A stretch of DNA of 64,000 nt, taken from assembly GCA_020726505.1 (NCBI GenBank), contig JAHLEZ010000010.1, positions 310,001-374,000 on the forward strand. Reading direction: 5' to 3'. Below the pieces are notes generated by a model. It saw nothing but the letters and a program-made list of their open reading frames with translations, did not search any database and had not been told where the DNA came from. The translations under genes were made by a program, and so were the position numbers. This document shows, in pieces, positions 1 through 12,136 of this stretch. How positions within the stretch are numbered: position 1 is the stretch's first letter; every line of letters begins with the position of its first letter. The stretch comes from Leptodontidium sp. MPI-SDFR-AT-0119. Lineage: Eukaryota > Ascomycota > Leotiomycetes > Helotiales > Leptodontidiaceae.

Positions 1-705
1 TGTCAAAACGCCAATTCTCTTGGAGGAGGCTGAGCGATAGATAGAAAGAAACGACTATGATAACAAATCTGAAAGAAACTTAAAAGCGCTTAACAATGCC
101 TTTTATGTGCGATAGCCCACGATTTATCTGTCCAAACAAGGGTCACCTCGTGGGTGGCTGACCTTGGAGGCAGCATTGTCTCAAGCTTCCACTTGGCCCA
201 AACACAACAGACGAGTTCAGAACTATATTAAACTCATAGGCACAGCCCCAGGAAGCACCAACTCCTGGCAGCTGCTGTTCGAAGAGTCAAAGTCACTCAA
301 AGTGTCACCTGAGCAGCCCTCGTCTGGGGTTCTGACGAATGAAGAACTGAAAATTCATGTATATATAAACTCGGTTGTAAGATAAAAAATAATGTCAGTA
401 GATTTACTGAGCAGTATTTCAATACATGAATCATAAGATAAAACTGTGTTGAGTGAAGTATTTGATTCGAAGGAAATTCAAGAGTCGATGTGATGAAGCC
501 TGAAGGAAGCTGTGCACGGACCAAGCGATTTTCTGGGCTCGACGCGAGATCCTCAAAAGACTTCAACGCGCGCTGGATAATTTTGACGGAGCTCCAAATC
601 CACAACCAGCGTCACCCACGAACCCTTCCAAAGCTCAATACCCTTTTCTCACTCCCAAATTAATACTACGAACCTGTTTGCAGAACCACCAGACGGATTT
701 TCAAG
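1..705. other. Intergenic region upstream of CCT3
   Basis: I see no convincing gene here. Open frames are short and overlap on both strands without recognisable domains. The last 100 bases form the leader of the CCT3 gene. Confidence 0.5.
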
Positions 706-2623
706 ATGCAGGCTCCAGTGGTGGTTATGAGTACGTTCTTTCCATGAGCTCCAAAGCCATGAAAGCAGGAGCTCGAAATCTGTTATTCTGATACTGACGA
801 ACGTTGACAGACACCCAGAGTGGTGATAGACAAACCGGAAGAAAAGCACAGCTCTCGAATATCACAGCAGCCAAAACGTAAGGCAAATCAACAGCCCCTC
901 TACCAGCTTGATATAGCAAGAGAGCCACGAAACTGACCCAGAATAGCGTCGCAGATATTATCCGATCATGTTTAGGACCAAAGGCTATGTTGAAGATGTT
1001 GTTGGATCCTATGGGAGGCATCGTGTTGACAAATGACGGACATGCCATTCTCCGAGAAATTGAAGTCTCGCATCCGGCGGCGAAGAGCATGATCGAGCTC
1101 AGCAGAACGCAAGACGAGGAGGTTGGAGATGGAACTACTACTGTTATCATTCTTGGTATGGATTATGCTCTACTCATACAAACTCAAGCTAATATTTTCC
1201 AGCTGGTGAGATCCTGGCCCAAGCCCTCCCACAGTTAGAGCGCAACATCCACCCTGTTGTGATCATCTCCGCCTTCAAGCACGCCCTGAAAGATGCCCTC
1301 GAAATCATCGACGAGATCTCCCTCCCAGTCGATATTGATGATGACAAGGCCATGTACCAGTTGATTTCCTCCTCGATCGGCACCAAGTTCGTTTCCAGAT
1401 GGTCAGAACTGATGTGCAATCTCGCCCTCAAGGCCGTTCGCACAGTTACTTTCGAAGTTGGTGGTGGCAAGAAGGAAGTGGACATCAAGCGTTATGCACG
1501 AGTTGAGAAAGTACCAGGTGGAGAGATTGAAGACAGCAGAGTTCTGGACGGTGTTATGCTCAACAAGGATATCACACATCCCAAGATGAGAAGAAGGATA
1601 GAGAATCCCAGAATTGTCCTGTTGGATTGCACTCTGGAGTACAAGAAGGGAGAGTCTCAGACCAATATTGAGATTAGCAAGGAGGAGGACTGGAACAAGA
1701 TCTTGCAGATTGAGGAGGAGCAGGTCAAGCTTATGTGTGATGCTATTCTAGCAGTCAAGCCTGACTTGGTTATCACTGAGAAGGGAGTATCTGGTAAGTT
1801 CGCAGCCCGCTTTCCAGAGAGCGTTTACTAATTCTTCAGATCTCGCTCAACATTACCTCCTGAAGGCCAACGTGACCGCTCTTCGCCGAGTCCGCAAGTC
1901 AGATACCAACAGAGTCGCTCGAGCCACCGGTGCAACGATCGTCAACCGTGTGGAGGACCTCCAAGAATCCGACGTAGGAACTGCATGCGGACTTTTCGAG
2001 ATCGAGAAGATTGGCGACGAGTACTTTACCTTCCTCACCAAGTGCAAAGACCCCAAAGCTTGCACTATCCTCCTGAGAGGTCCATCGAAAGACATCCTCA
2101 ACGAGATTGATAGAAATTTGGCCGACGCGATGGCTGTGGCTCGTAATGTTATGTTCCACCCAAGACTCTCGCCTGGTGGTGGTGCAACCGAGATGGCTGT
2201 TGCGGTTCGATTGGGACAGTTGGCCAAGAGCATCGAAGGTGTCCAGCAATGGCCATACAAGGCTGTTGCGGAAGCTATGGAGGTTATTCCAAGAACTCTC
2301 ATTCAGAACGCTGGTGCAAGCCCCGTCAGAGTTCTCACTGCCCTAAGAGCTAAGCATGCGGAGGGTGGAAGCACGTGGGGTATTGACGGCGAAACTGGAA
2401 AGCTTGTTGACATGAAGGAATACGGTGTCTGGGAGCCAGAAGCAGTCAAGTTGCAAAGCATCAAGACGGCAATCGAGGTATGTTTCCCTCGCTCTTCATC
2501 GTTTCACTATTCTAATCTATCTTACAGTCTGCATGCTTGCTTTTGAGAGTAGATGACATTTGCAGTGCAAAGGCGGCTAGACAAGCTGGAGGTGGTGGTG
2601 CGCCAGGTACGGGAGAGGAATAG
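706..2623 (+). CDS. CCT3: T-complex protein 1 subunit gamma (CCT3/TRiC)
   Basis: Subunit of the eight-member cytosolic chaperonin ring that folds actin, tubulin and other proteins using ATP. I assemble six exons: 706-730, 811-877, 947-1155, 1203-1793, 1840-2477 and 2528-2623. They join in frame to 541 residues, the normal family length. The first exon is only 25 bases and encodes the start MQAPVVVM. The group II chaperonin nucleotide motif GDGTTT is present, followed by the family sequence EVGGGKKEVDIKRYARVEKVPGG, seen here as GGGKKEVDIKRYARVEK. The C-terminus ends in a Gly-rich tail before GTGEE. All five introns have GT donors and AG acceptors, and frame continuity supports each one. The third acceptor (TAG before CGTCGCAGAT) was chosen because it alone restores the conserved TVADIIRSCLGPKAM. 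Family assignment is firm. Confidence 0.97.
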
Positions 2624-2841
2624 ATAGCGTTGTCTTGAAAAGTCAGTGTATTAAAAAAGCAACGATAATGTGGCGGGCATACCATTGTATCATAGCATAG
2701 AGCGCAAGGCCAATGTATGTCCGAATTTCATGCCCATACCACTGGCGGTTTCTTCGTCTGGGCTCTCAGTAGAATCCTAGTTGGGAGTAAATTCAAAGTC
2801 GGACGTCGTAAACATATAGTCCTGCCACCCAGCAGAAGTGT

Positions 2842-3453
2842 TCAATCATCATCATGAATAATGACGCCCTTCTCCTCCTCCACAACCACACCACCCATCT
2901 CCTCATCAGGATTACCCTCCCCACCCAAGCCTTCAGCTCCCTCCCTAACCACAACTCTAGCCTTGACCTTTCCCCCCTTCCCTGCGACCTCAACCTCATC
3001 ATCGGGCTTATTCCCCTTCCCGCCCTTCTTCCTCTTCAAACGCTCCCTCTTCTCCCTATTCTTCCTCGTCTTCTCCCTATCCCTCTCCTCCCTCTCCTTC
3101 TTCTCCCTCTCCCACTGCGCGCCCTCCTCCTCCTTCCTCACCTCCTCATCCATACCCCTCAACCTCTCATACTCCCTCCTCCGACTCGCCTTATACACAT
3201 GGAATTCCCCCGACCCAGCACCGGCACTAGAACCTTGTACATTCTGCACTATCTCTGGAGGTCCACCATTAGGGTTATTGTGTGTCGTTAGAGCATTCGA
3301 GCCTGGGATTCGGATCTCTTGGTCGGGTTTCGAGAAGAGCGAGTCGATGGATTGGGCTGTTTGAGAGCGCGGGGAGAGAGCGCGTTTTTTGATGGGCCGT
3401 TTGGATCGTGGGTCTGCGGAGGTGGGGATCGATTCGGGGATTGGCTCTGACAT
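2842..3453 (-). CDS. PRKRIP1-like (DUF1168) nuclear protein
   Basis: Single-exon protein of 203 residues matching the DUF1168/PRKR-interacting protein 1 family, which in other eukaryotes is a nuclear, spliceosome-associated protein. Recognition rests on the core GEFHVYKASRRREYERL near residues 82-98, followed by a long charged helix rich in Glu, Arg and Lys (about residues 100-145). The N-terminal part is Pro/Ser-rich with basic clusters such as RSKRPIKKRALSPR that could act as a nuclear signal. The C-terminus is acidic and ends in a run of Asp. The start is the ATG at 3453, and the frame is open to TGA/TAA at 2842. Its opposite strand gives long low-complexity frames that are shadows of this gene. 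The splicing role is inferred from the family. Confidence 0.88.
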   Translation of the reverse strand: MSEPIPESIPTSADPRSKRPIKKRALSPRSQTAQSIDSLFSKPDQEIRIPGSNALTTHNNPNGGPPEIVQNVQGSSAGAGSGEFHVYKASRRREYERLRGMDEEVRKEEEGAQWEREKKEREERDREKTRKNREKRERLKRKKGGKGNKPDDEVEVAGKGGKVKARVVVREGAEGLGGEGNPDEEMGGVVVEEEKGVIIHDDD

Positions 3454-3986
3454 TTTTTGGTTGTTGCAGTGGTTGTCTGAATAGACTTATGGCTGTGCAA
3501 GGAAATGTAAGTAGGCAGGTTGGAACTCTCTTGGAGTTATGATGCCAAGGCTTTTTTATGGGATTGTAGCACGTGACGGCGAAGCTGACGCAAATATTGA
3601 GGCACCGTCCCTTCACTTCACTCCTCCCTCTGTCCACAAATTGCCATATTGGTCACATTGTCTCCTTTCTATGCCCGTCCTATCTTTGATAAAGATCTTA
3701 TCTAAAGATCACAGAAAATCTAGATGACTCCTAAGAAAAACCAATTCAATTCGGTTGTAATTCGCTAAAAACGCTATTCGTCAAGTCATAATAAAGAGTC
3801 AAAGACGCCCAGCCCAGGAACTGAGGTCCTTCCCCTTCCCCCCTTCCCATCCAACACGCATACACAAAAAGCCATTTTCCGTCCCCGCTGAAAAGAAATA
3901 TCCCACAACGAAAATTAGATACAAGAATTCACAAAAGGCCTCCTTGACTTCCCCTCACACTAACCAGAAACCCAACATCAGGAGCC
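3454..3986. other. Intergenic region between two minus-strand genes
   Basis: No gene is seen. The segment contains the promoter of the PRKRIP1-like gene and the 3' end of the large coiled-coil gene. Confidence 0.5.
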
Positions 3987-6900
3987 TCAAGCAACCTGAC
4001 CCGCTGCTTCATAGAGCACAACTCCAGACTCTACGGGCTCGCCCTCCTCCGAGTACTCATCACCATCCATGCTTCCTGTCCATTCTGTTCCTTCGTCGAT
4101 ACTCTCACTCATACCCGTTCCAGTGGTCGTCGTCATGACGGTAGTGCCTCTGCTACTTCTCCGCATGGTTCCACTATCGCTGATATCTCCTTCGCTCATA
4201 TGTTCGTCATCCTCTTCGCTCTCCTTCAACATCAGGTTCTCCTTGTTCAGATCACCGTACTTCTGGCTTAGCGATCCACCCCAACTTGATTTTCTCAGTG
4301 CTCCTGAACCTCCTGGTGTCTTGACGCTGTGGCTGCGCTTGAAGCCACCTGTAGGAACATTGTGTGTGATCTGGTTAAGTGACAGGATACGCCGCGATGC
4401 ACCAGCGGGGTTGTTGATCGGGACGCTGACCATTGCACGGCTACCGCTCATGGCCATGCTGACTGCGCTCTGGGTGTTCTGCGAAGCCCTCGAGGTAGCG
4501 TTGGAAATGATGGAGCCGGTGGTTGAGGTAGCATGGCTTGGGACACGCTTGCGGCTCATCGCATCGCGACCTTTATTGGATTTTGAGATGAGAAGAGCCC
4601 GTGAGTGATCGATCACGCCTTCGAGGATACGACGCTCCAGACCCTCGGCCCGTGCCTCCATTGCATGAAGCTCCTCACGTCGAATTCTCAAAGCAGTCTC
4701 CATACTGGAGACATCGGCTGACAGTCGCATCTTTTGATGTGCCAAATCATCCTGTTCAGCCTTGAGTATTGCAACGGATTCTTTCAATCGCTCCTCCTCT
4801 TCGCGAAGGCCTACAACCGTTGCTTCAACATGTTCCTTCTGTGCCAGTCGCTTCTCCAAGGCAATAGTCGCAGCTTCCACAGCCTTCTCTTTATCCTCGT
4901 GGTCATCAGCAATGCGCTGAGTCTGAGCTGATACAAAGGCGGAAACTTCAGCGGCTGTGTCCATGACTTGCTTGTGGATCTTGTCGAGTGCGTCCAGTTG
5001 AGCAAATGATTTTCCAGCAACATGCATGTGATCAACCAATTTGTCAAGTTTCTCATGTACAGGGGTGTCGTCATACTTCTCCTGCGGGGGTGCTTCGGGC
5101 AGAAGTGGTACCTCCGGAGGTGCAGGTCGTTCAGCAATCTTTTCTTGAAGAGTGACAGTGGCGGTCTTGGAGTGCTCGTAGTGCTGACCCACGATGAGAA
5201 GAACGTCCTTGATAGAGTCAAGTATCTTAGGATGATACTCAGTCGCATGAACCTGAACACCGTCAATGGCACTGAGAGTCTTGTAAACTTGCTCCCGAGT
5301 GAGCTGGTGCTCAGCCTTCGCATCAGCATGAGTCTCCTCCACCCTCGTAAATGTGTCTTCAACTCTGTTGAATACTGTCTTTGATGCTTCGTCCATTTTT
5401 TCGACGGATTCTGTCAGGGTTGGACCGAGGGTGTCGATTAATAGCTTGAGTTCTTCGGCGACTACCTTCGTACTCAACACAGCAGCTTCACTGGTGGCAT
5501 TCCTATCTTCCCCGAGCTTGGCTTGAGCTTCTGCGGCAACCTGAGCATCATCGTATTTGGTCATGAGCTCGTTGAACTTCTCGTCGAGCTTAAAGTCGAA
5601 TTTGTCCCATGTTTGCTGGAATTTTTCATCGGATTCGAGTTTTGATCCCACTACCCCGGCATTGGATTTCTCAAACTCCGACTTCATTGTCTCGAACATT
5701 TCCTTCACTTCCTCGTTCTGGCCAATGGTCTCTCCCAAAGTCTCAAGCAATTTCCCAAGGGCGTCAACATTCGAAGCACTTTCATCCAATTTCTCCTTCA
5801 GAGCATCCTTGAATTCCTCCAAGAATGCTTTGACTTCGGACACTCGCTCCCCGACTCCAACGGTTTCCGCTTGGCGTTCCTCAAAGGCTTTGGCGTTGTT
5901 TCCTTCATGAAGCTCGATTCGCCCTTTGAATTCTTTGATCAGTTCTTCAAGGTTCTTTAAGTCGGTTTTCGAGGCCAGTGCAGCGATATCTGACGCAACT
6001 ATCTGCTCGATCGCCGTCTTGACATCGAGGCAAACAGCCTCAACGGCTTCGACGTCAGTCTTTGTGACCTTTTCGGCGTCCTCGGAATCCTTGGCTGCCC
6101 GGTCTTTCATTTCTTCGAGGCCACCCAAAACGTCACGGACGAGACCTTCGATGATATTGATATCGTCTCGCTTAGTGACATCCTCCAGGTGGGTTGCCAA
6201 CTCATGAACGCCGTCCCGAGTCTCGGAGATGAGTAGTTCGACAGCATCGATGTGATCCTTCTTGGCCGCCTGCTCAGGATCCATATCGTCGATTTTCGCC
6301 TTAGTGTTCCGCAAGAGTGTTTCGATGGCCTCAACATCTTCACGTTTCACACCGTCCTCATCGACGGATCTCTCCCGTGAAGAGAGTCCTGCGACCGATT
6401 CCTGGACAGTTCGTAGCATCTCCTCAACGTCTTGGAGATCGTCCTTTGACAAGCTTCCTGGCACTGGCTGGGGAGGTGGAGGCGGCATGGATTCGAGTGC
6501 CTCCACTTTGATTCGGAGTTGAGTAATCAAAACCTCAAGGTTTTCGATGTCGTTCCGCTTCAAGCCCTCCGCAGTAATCACGGCACCGCTGTTTATCTCA
6601 GCTACAGCTTGTTCTCCATGGCCGCTTTCTCTCAAACGATCGATATCGGCACGAACGCCTTCTAGTCCGAGTTTCAAAGTATCCAGAATCTCATAGTTGA
6701 CTGTCATATCCACTGGTTTATTGAGGTCGGTTGCAATCTTCTCAACATCGCCCCTCAGACCGGAGAGGCCATCGTGAAGAGCATCAAGAATCTCGCCCGC
6801 CCCAGAGAGAATGCTCTCGCCACTGTCCTTAGGTCGTTCAATATCTGAACGAAGGCTATCGAGACCAGCCTTAAGTGCATCAAGGATCTCATCCTTGTCA

Positions 6901-9900
6901 GCACCGGTGCTGCCGCGAACCAAAGATGTTGACATGGTCTCTCGCAGATTTTCCAACTCGCTTTGGACTATATTAAGAGAATTGCCCGAGCCTTGTGATG
7001 CGAGAGCCTCCACTTCAATTCGGAGAGCGTCGAAGCTAGTCCGCATTCTGTCCAGTAGCTCATCTTTTTCATTGATGTCTGCAGCTCGGTCCACGTATGT
7101 CTCGATATCGCTCCGGAGTTTTTCGAAGCCGTCTTTTGTGGCATCCAGGAGCTGCTCTGTATCTCGTCCGTGTGCTGCAACATTTTGTTTTGCTTCATCA
7201 GAGACAGCTTTGAACTCAGTTCGCATAGACTCCAAGATTTCATTTAGCTGGTCCACGACTTGCTCGGCTAGTTCGATATGAGGAGTCTCTCCCAGGCCCG
7301 CCTTAACGGCGTCGAACACATCGTCTCGTGTCAGTGCTGGCCCAAGGTCTCGCGTCAAAGCAGTCGAACTTCCGCTAAAATCAAAGTTATGAAGACAGTC
7401 TTTAAGTGCGTTCTGAAGGTCATCTTTAGTTAAACTTTCACCAGACTCTCTGCTGATTGCCTCTCCGTTCATGGGGAAGTCGAATGTGTGGAGACCTTCC
7501 CTGACAGCATCGAGCATGTCTTCTCGGGTCAGCTCTTCGGCGTTCTCTCTGCTGGATCCAGGACCCGGGATCGGGAATTCGAATGTGTTGAGGCACTCTC
7601 GTACGGCATCGAGTACGTCATCTCGAGTTAGCCCATCATTGACTTCCCTGCTCAAAGTCATGGCGTTGGATGGAAATTCAAAGGTATGGAGACCTTCCCT
7701 GACAGCATCGAGCATGTCCTCTCGGGTCACTCCATCGTCATTTTCTCTGGTTGATACTGGTGCCTGGATTGGAAATTCGAATGTATTAAGAACCTCTCGT
7801 ACGGCGTCGAGTACGTCGTCTCGAGTCAACCCGTCATTAATTTCCCTGCTCAAAGCCATGGAGTTGGACGGGAAGTCAAATGAGTGAAGACCTTCTTTGA
7901 CCGCATCTAACATATCATCTCGTGTAATGCCCGTCTCAATTGGCTCCGGGGCAGGAGCCGAAGGAAACTCAAATTCCTCCAAACACTCCCGAACAGCATC
8001 TAGAATTTCCTCTCGAGAAAGGCTTGCCTCGGTGTCGACTCGAGGGGGAGAGAAGTGCTTCAATCCTTCTACAACTGCCGTGAAGACCTCTTCGCGGGTT
8101 GCTCCTTCGAATTCGCGTTGATTGTCCCTTGGAGAGTATTCCTGAATTCCTTCCTTCAGAACGGTCAGAAGCTCCTCTCGCTCTAAACCAAATTGCTGAA
8201 GTTCAATTTCAGGTTTGTAGTTTTCCCATGCTTCTTTGACAGCCTCGATGATGTCTTGCTTTTGGAGTTCTGGGTGTCGCTGATGATGTGACTTTTCATT
8301 GATGGCGCTTCGGACAGCATTGTATATCTCTTGATAGTCTACGGTATTCCGCGAGGCTACCGAGGATGCAGACTGACGACGGTGTTCTCGAAGTATCTGG
8401 TCCATGTGCACTTTCAGCTCCTCCAGCCCATCTTGCACGACCCGAGCGATTTCTTCCCGTTCTGTAGCGGCATCTTTGACAGAAGCATTCTTGCTACTCT
8501 CCTGGTCCAGTTTTCGGCCGATCTCGCGACCCATACCGAGAACTTCGCCTCGAAGCTCGCGTACAAGAGCTTTGACTTCAGCTGTTAGCCCTCCTCCCTG
8601 AGCGACACTGTCCTTGATAGTTCGAATTATCTTCATGATATCGTCATTGATGATTTCCGAGGCACGCGCGGATGAGGGTGCACCTATGTTCTCCTTGTTC
8701 CCTGCCGACCCCATAAGCACGCCAACTCGCTGTGCCACCGGACCGGATTTTGGGTTGTCGAAATCCAGCTCAAGTCTTGGGGACTCGTCGAAACTGAAGC
8801 CACGAGACCTGTTACCTCCAGAGTCGCCTCCAGAGCCGCCACCGCCTTGTGTCACAAGTTCATGGGATGAGTTTTTGTTGATAAGGTCGACTAGGGCATC
8901 TAATTTCTGGGCGGTTGCATTCCCGTCACGAGCAAGGATGTCGGCTACTTCTTTCAGGCGAGATACCAAAAGTTCCTGTCCTTCCTTGGTACCCATTTCC
9001 CGAAGTACCTTTTCCAGAAGAGCAATACTTGTAACGCCATCGTGATTGTAAGAAGATGCGCTTGTCATTGACTCTCTGTCTAGGGATGCAGCGAAGCTTG
9101 TGGGACTTGGGATGCGTGGTAGAGAGAAAGGCTTGATTGCCCTCGATCCGGGTGAGTTGTGAGCTTTGCTGTCGAGGTAAAGAGCAGCGGGTGGGTAGAT
9201 ACTGCTCGACGATCGGGAGCTGGACTCGGACAAATTGATAACTAGTTCGCGAAGACTCTTCCGGATATCTTCGTCGCGAGCGTTTGTGGCTTCCTTCAAA
9301 CTCACAAGATCAGTGGCGTTGTCCTTGCTTCTCCTACTCAGCTGGGCCATTTCTCTCTGTAGACTTGTACAAATACTTGTGAGGCTCAAAATCTGATTGG
9401 AAATTGCATCGAAGGTCTGTGGCGTGCGGACCAGCGCTGTAGAGCCATTTGTGACATTTGATAGTGGAGTATCCACCTCCCTGGAGGCCATATTCTGTAA
9501 AGCAAGCATTGTAGCCGACTGCGGAGGAGTATTTTCTCCAAGGATGCTTTGGGGTGGTCTCCTTAAGGATGGTCGAACTGTGAGGTCTCGATTTGGAGTC
9601 TCTCGTCCTGGAGTTGGTGTAACTGACCGGCTTGAGTCCTTCTCAGGCGACTTTTCTGGTGACTTTTCTGGTGACCTAGGTTCAAGCACGAAGTCTTTAT
9701 TTGTATGTGGAGTTGCCGGTCGTGCCGTGCTCTTCTCGGGCGATCGTGGGGTGCCAAATGTCGACCCGCCCTCTAAGAAACTGCTCAGATCCCTCACATT
9801 CCCTGTCTGCAAAGACTGCATACGCTTATGAGCGGCTCCCTTGATCAGGGACCGCTCGGGAGATGTATCGATTCGTTTTACTGGAGAATTTGTCACATAA

Positions 9901-10193
9901 CCGCTTTCTCTGGCTTTTTCGGTAAGGGCGAGATGTGCAGATTGGATGGCGGTCGACGTATTGGGTCGTGAGGTTGCGGCAGGTGAAGATGGATTCATAG
10001 GTAGGGGAGGAGGCGCGCGTTCTGGATCGGAGCTGTCCCACCTAGAAACCACAAAGTCAGCATCCCTTAATCCCTTAAGTAGTCCTCAGCAGAGTATATT
10101 TTACATGGGAACAATAGCTCTTCCGCAGTCTGATGAAGCAGAATGCTGGTGTTTCAAGTGCCGATCGCTGTCCCGCGAGGCATCTCTCTCCAT
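3987..10193 (-). CDS. Very large repetitive coiled-coil protein
   Basis: Two exons, 10193-10105 and 10041-3987, give 2047 residues. The main frame begins without an ATG. Adding the upstream exon through a 63-base intron (donor GTAAAATATA, branch-like GCTGAC, acceptor TTTCTAG) supplies an ATG and the start MERDASRDSDRHLKHQHS. The first 500 residues are Ser/Pro-rich and probably disordered, with three SPEKSPEK-type repeats. The middle holds about a dozen repeats of roughly 30-35 residues built on LTRDDVLDAVREGLHTFEFP. These are followed by related helical repeats (DEILDALKAGLDSLRSDIE type) and a long coiled coil. The tail is Ser-rich and acidic. Related fungal proteins have been annotated as chromosome-segregation-ATPase-like, but I see no Walker motifs and infer a structural scaffold of unknown function. 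Location is unknown. Confidence 0.85.
7290..8260 (-). repeat. Intragenic tandem repeats of the coiled-coil gene
   Basis: The DNA encodes successive 30-35 residue units, each with the pattern (L/I/V)TR(D/E)D(M/V)(L/F)DAV(R/K)E.L..F.FP and separated by Ser/Arg/Glu spacers. At least two alternating subtypes are visible, ending in FEFPSNAMTLSRE and FEFPIPGPGSSRE. Neighbouring units are very similar in DNA, which suggests recent unequal exchange. Confidence 0.85.
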
Positions 10194-11295
10194 TGAAGGC
10201 ATGGCTGCGGCTCGAGGCGTGGAATGCACTGTGGAATGCAGACGTGTAGCAACGTCGAGGTACCTCAGACCTCACAAGAAATTTACGGCCCACAGAGTAG
10301 GTATTTTAGATAGAAGATGCGATATTGTAGGTTGAAGGGGTGAGGTGCAAGGATCGATGATGTTGTTGAGGGTGGTGTTTTCGGATGTCCAGCGCCGGAC
10401 AAGACTTGGGGTTTGTTTACATTGTTTGTTGACTTCGCGGCAACCGGAGCGCCTTCGCGCTTGGCGGGGCGGGTAACCTTAAATAGTCGCCTTTCTATCG
10501 CCCCACCTAGGAACCAGGGAACTCGTATGTGCCCCCCCCAAAAAAAATACACAACAAATAATTAAATTCGATAATGACCTTTTTTGAGAATTGGCCCCTG
10601 TAATGCAACGACTTTTCAGCCTGACGATGTCAACATCAATGCCTTCCATCACGATGTTCGATATCACGTGACTTTGTCATAAGAACAATTTCCTTCATCA
10701 TTTCTTGGAAATTCTATAGGCCACCAAAAATAACCTTTGCTCACCCTGTAAGTAAAGTTTGTAACTCAGATTATAGACTGGGTCCTGGTTCTTAGGTATT
10801 TGGACGTTGTTGGGTGCTACAGTCCACTTCACTCGTGTTTCAGTAGGTTCTGATCCTGTGCCAATTATGGCACCAGTCCTAAGGAGTTGAAACCACTGAG
10901 CAAGAAAGTTTCAGTGCTACAGAGTGTGCGGCAGGTGTCAGGATTTTGTCCGCATCTCTTGAACTCTGTGTGTAGAAAAACAAACTTCGAGTTTAATAAA
11001 CTTCTTTGCGGAAAGTAAAGAGGATTATTTCAATGTCACTGAAGAATTGATCACCATGTGATAGAATTCAGTTTTGACTTTTGGTAATATTCAGTGACAA
11101 ACACCATTTGATGCAGAGACGTCTAAATTGAAAGAAATAAGAAATATCATTGATACAGGCTTGATATGTAAGGACCGGCTGATTGAGCGCTGCTCCTTCC
11201 CCCCGCTAAAACCGCTAAAGAATAATGCAAATTCAAATCGAAACATTATATCTACGCCAAAGACTCAGCCACCAACCAGGCTACTGATGATTGAA
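10194..11295. other. Intergenic region, 1.1 kb
   Basis: No gene is recognised. The segment includes a short C-then-A homopolymer near 10531-10547 and is otherwise AT-rich from about 10550 to 11280. Confidence 0.5.
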
Positions 11296-12136
11296 CTAAG
11301 AGCGGAAGAGCTTGACCTTCTGCGATCGAGCCTTCTTGGCCGCAGCGGTGGCATTGGCTCCAACCATCTGGACTGCAACGCATCCTCCGAATGGACCAGC
11401 GTCTGAGTGAAAGGTTAGCTGTGAAATAGTTGTGTGATCATGAAATACTTACTGGCAGCATTGTTACATCTGACCATGCAGACACCATCCAGTCCACCAG
11501 CGGTTCCGGTACATTCCTGATCAGCTGCAACCTTAGCAGTAAGAGGCTGAGAAAGAGTTAGTAAAACTGGGCGACTGGCAAAGATGATCGATACTTACGA
11601 AATCGGTAGCCTTGGCTCTGCTTCTTGAGTTCTCACCCGGTACGTTGGTAGCAACTTGCATGTTGACCCACTGAGTTCCAGTACCAGTGCTGTCAATCAT
11701 GCAGTCATATGGTCCAGCGCCGTCGCCGTTGACTTGGTGGAGAGTCATCATGACCATTCCACCCTGAGAGATCTGTGGCATGTTTCCACCGTTGGCAGCC
11801 AGCTGCGCGGGAACCTGGGTAGCAGGATCGTTGGTTCCGCCTCCAAGGGTCTCTCCGCATTGGTCTGCAGCCGCGTTCTTGAAGCGAGTGGAGTCCTGTT
11901 GGAAAGGATTTCTTCTCGTGCCGTCACGGGGAGTGGCAGTGTCAACTAAGAAGGTGTATTAGCTCAAGTGTTCCACTGGTCTGGCTTGACATTTAAGAGG
12001 GAGTAAGAAAAAGTAGACACTTACTACCGAGGGCCATGCCCTCACCACCCATGTCTCCAACAGCCTTGACAATTGCTCCGTGGCCAGCAACGAGCTCAGC
12101 AGCGGCCATAGCCAGAATGATAGACTTGAAAAGCAT
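11296..12136 (-). CDS. Egh16-like/GAS-type secreted protein
   Basis: Four exons (12136-12025, 11945-11599, 11546-11453, 11402-11296) give 219 residues. The N-terminus [20 protein letters not shown] is a clear secretion signal. The mature protein fits the Egh16/GAS1/MAS3 family (DUF3129), known from appressorium-stage secreted or surface proteins of plant-pathogenic fungi. Supporting segments are [20 protein letters not shown] near the N-terminus, then [18 protein letters not shown], and a middle block with [16 protein letters not shown]. The Cys-rich C-terminal part reads [20 protein letters not shown]. The first intron could use GTAGTAAG or the stronger GTAAGT one codon later; I chose the latter. 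A TATA-like element lies about 145 bases upstream. An infection role is known only for some family members, and here it is inference. Confidence 0.93.

Noticed and set aside
2854..3364. Plus-strand frames of 145-167 residues rich in Leu/Ser/Pro
   Set aside because: They are opposite-strand shadows of the PRKRIP1-like gene and are low in complexity.
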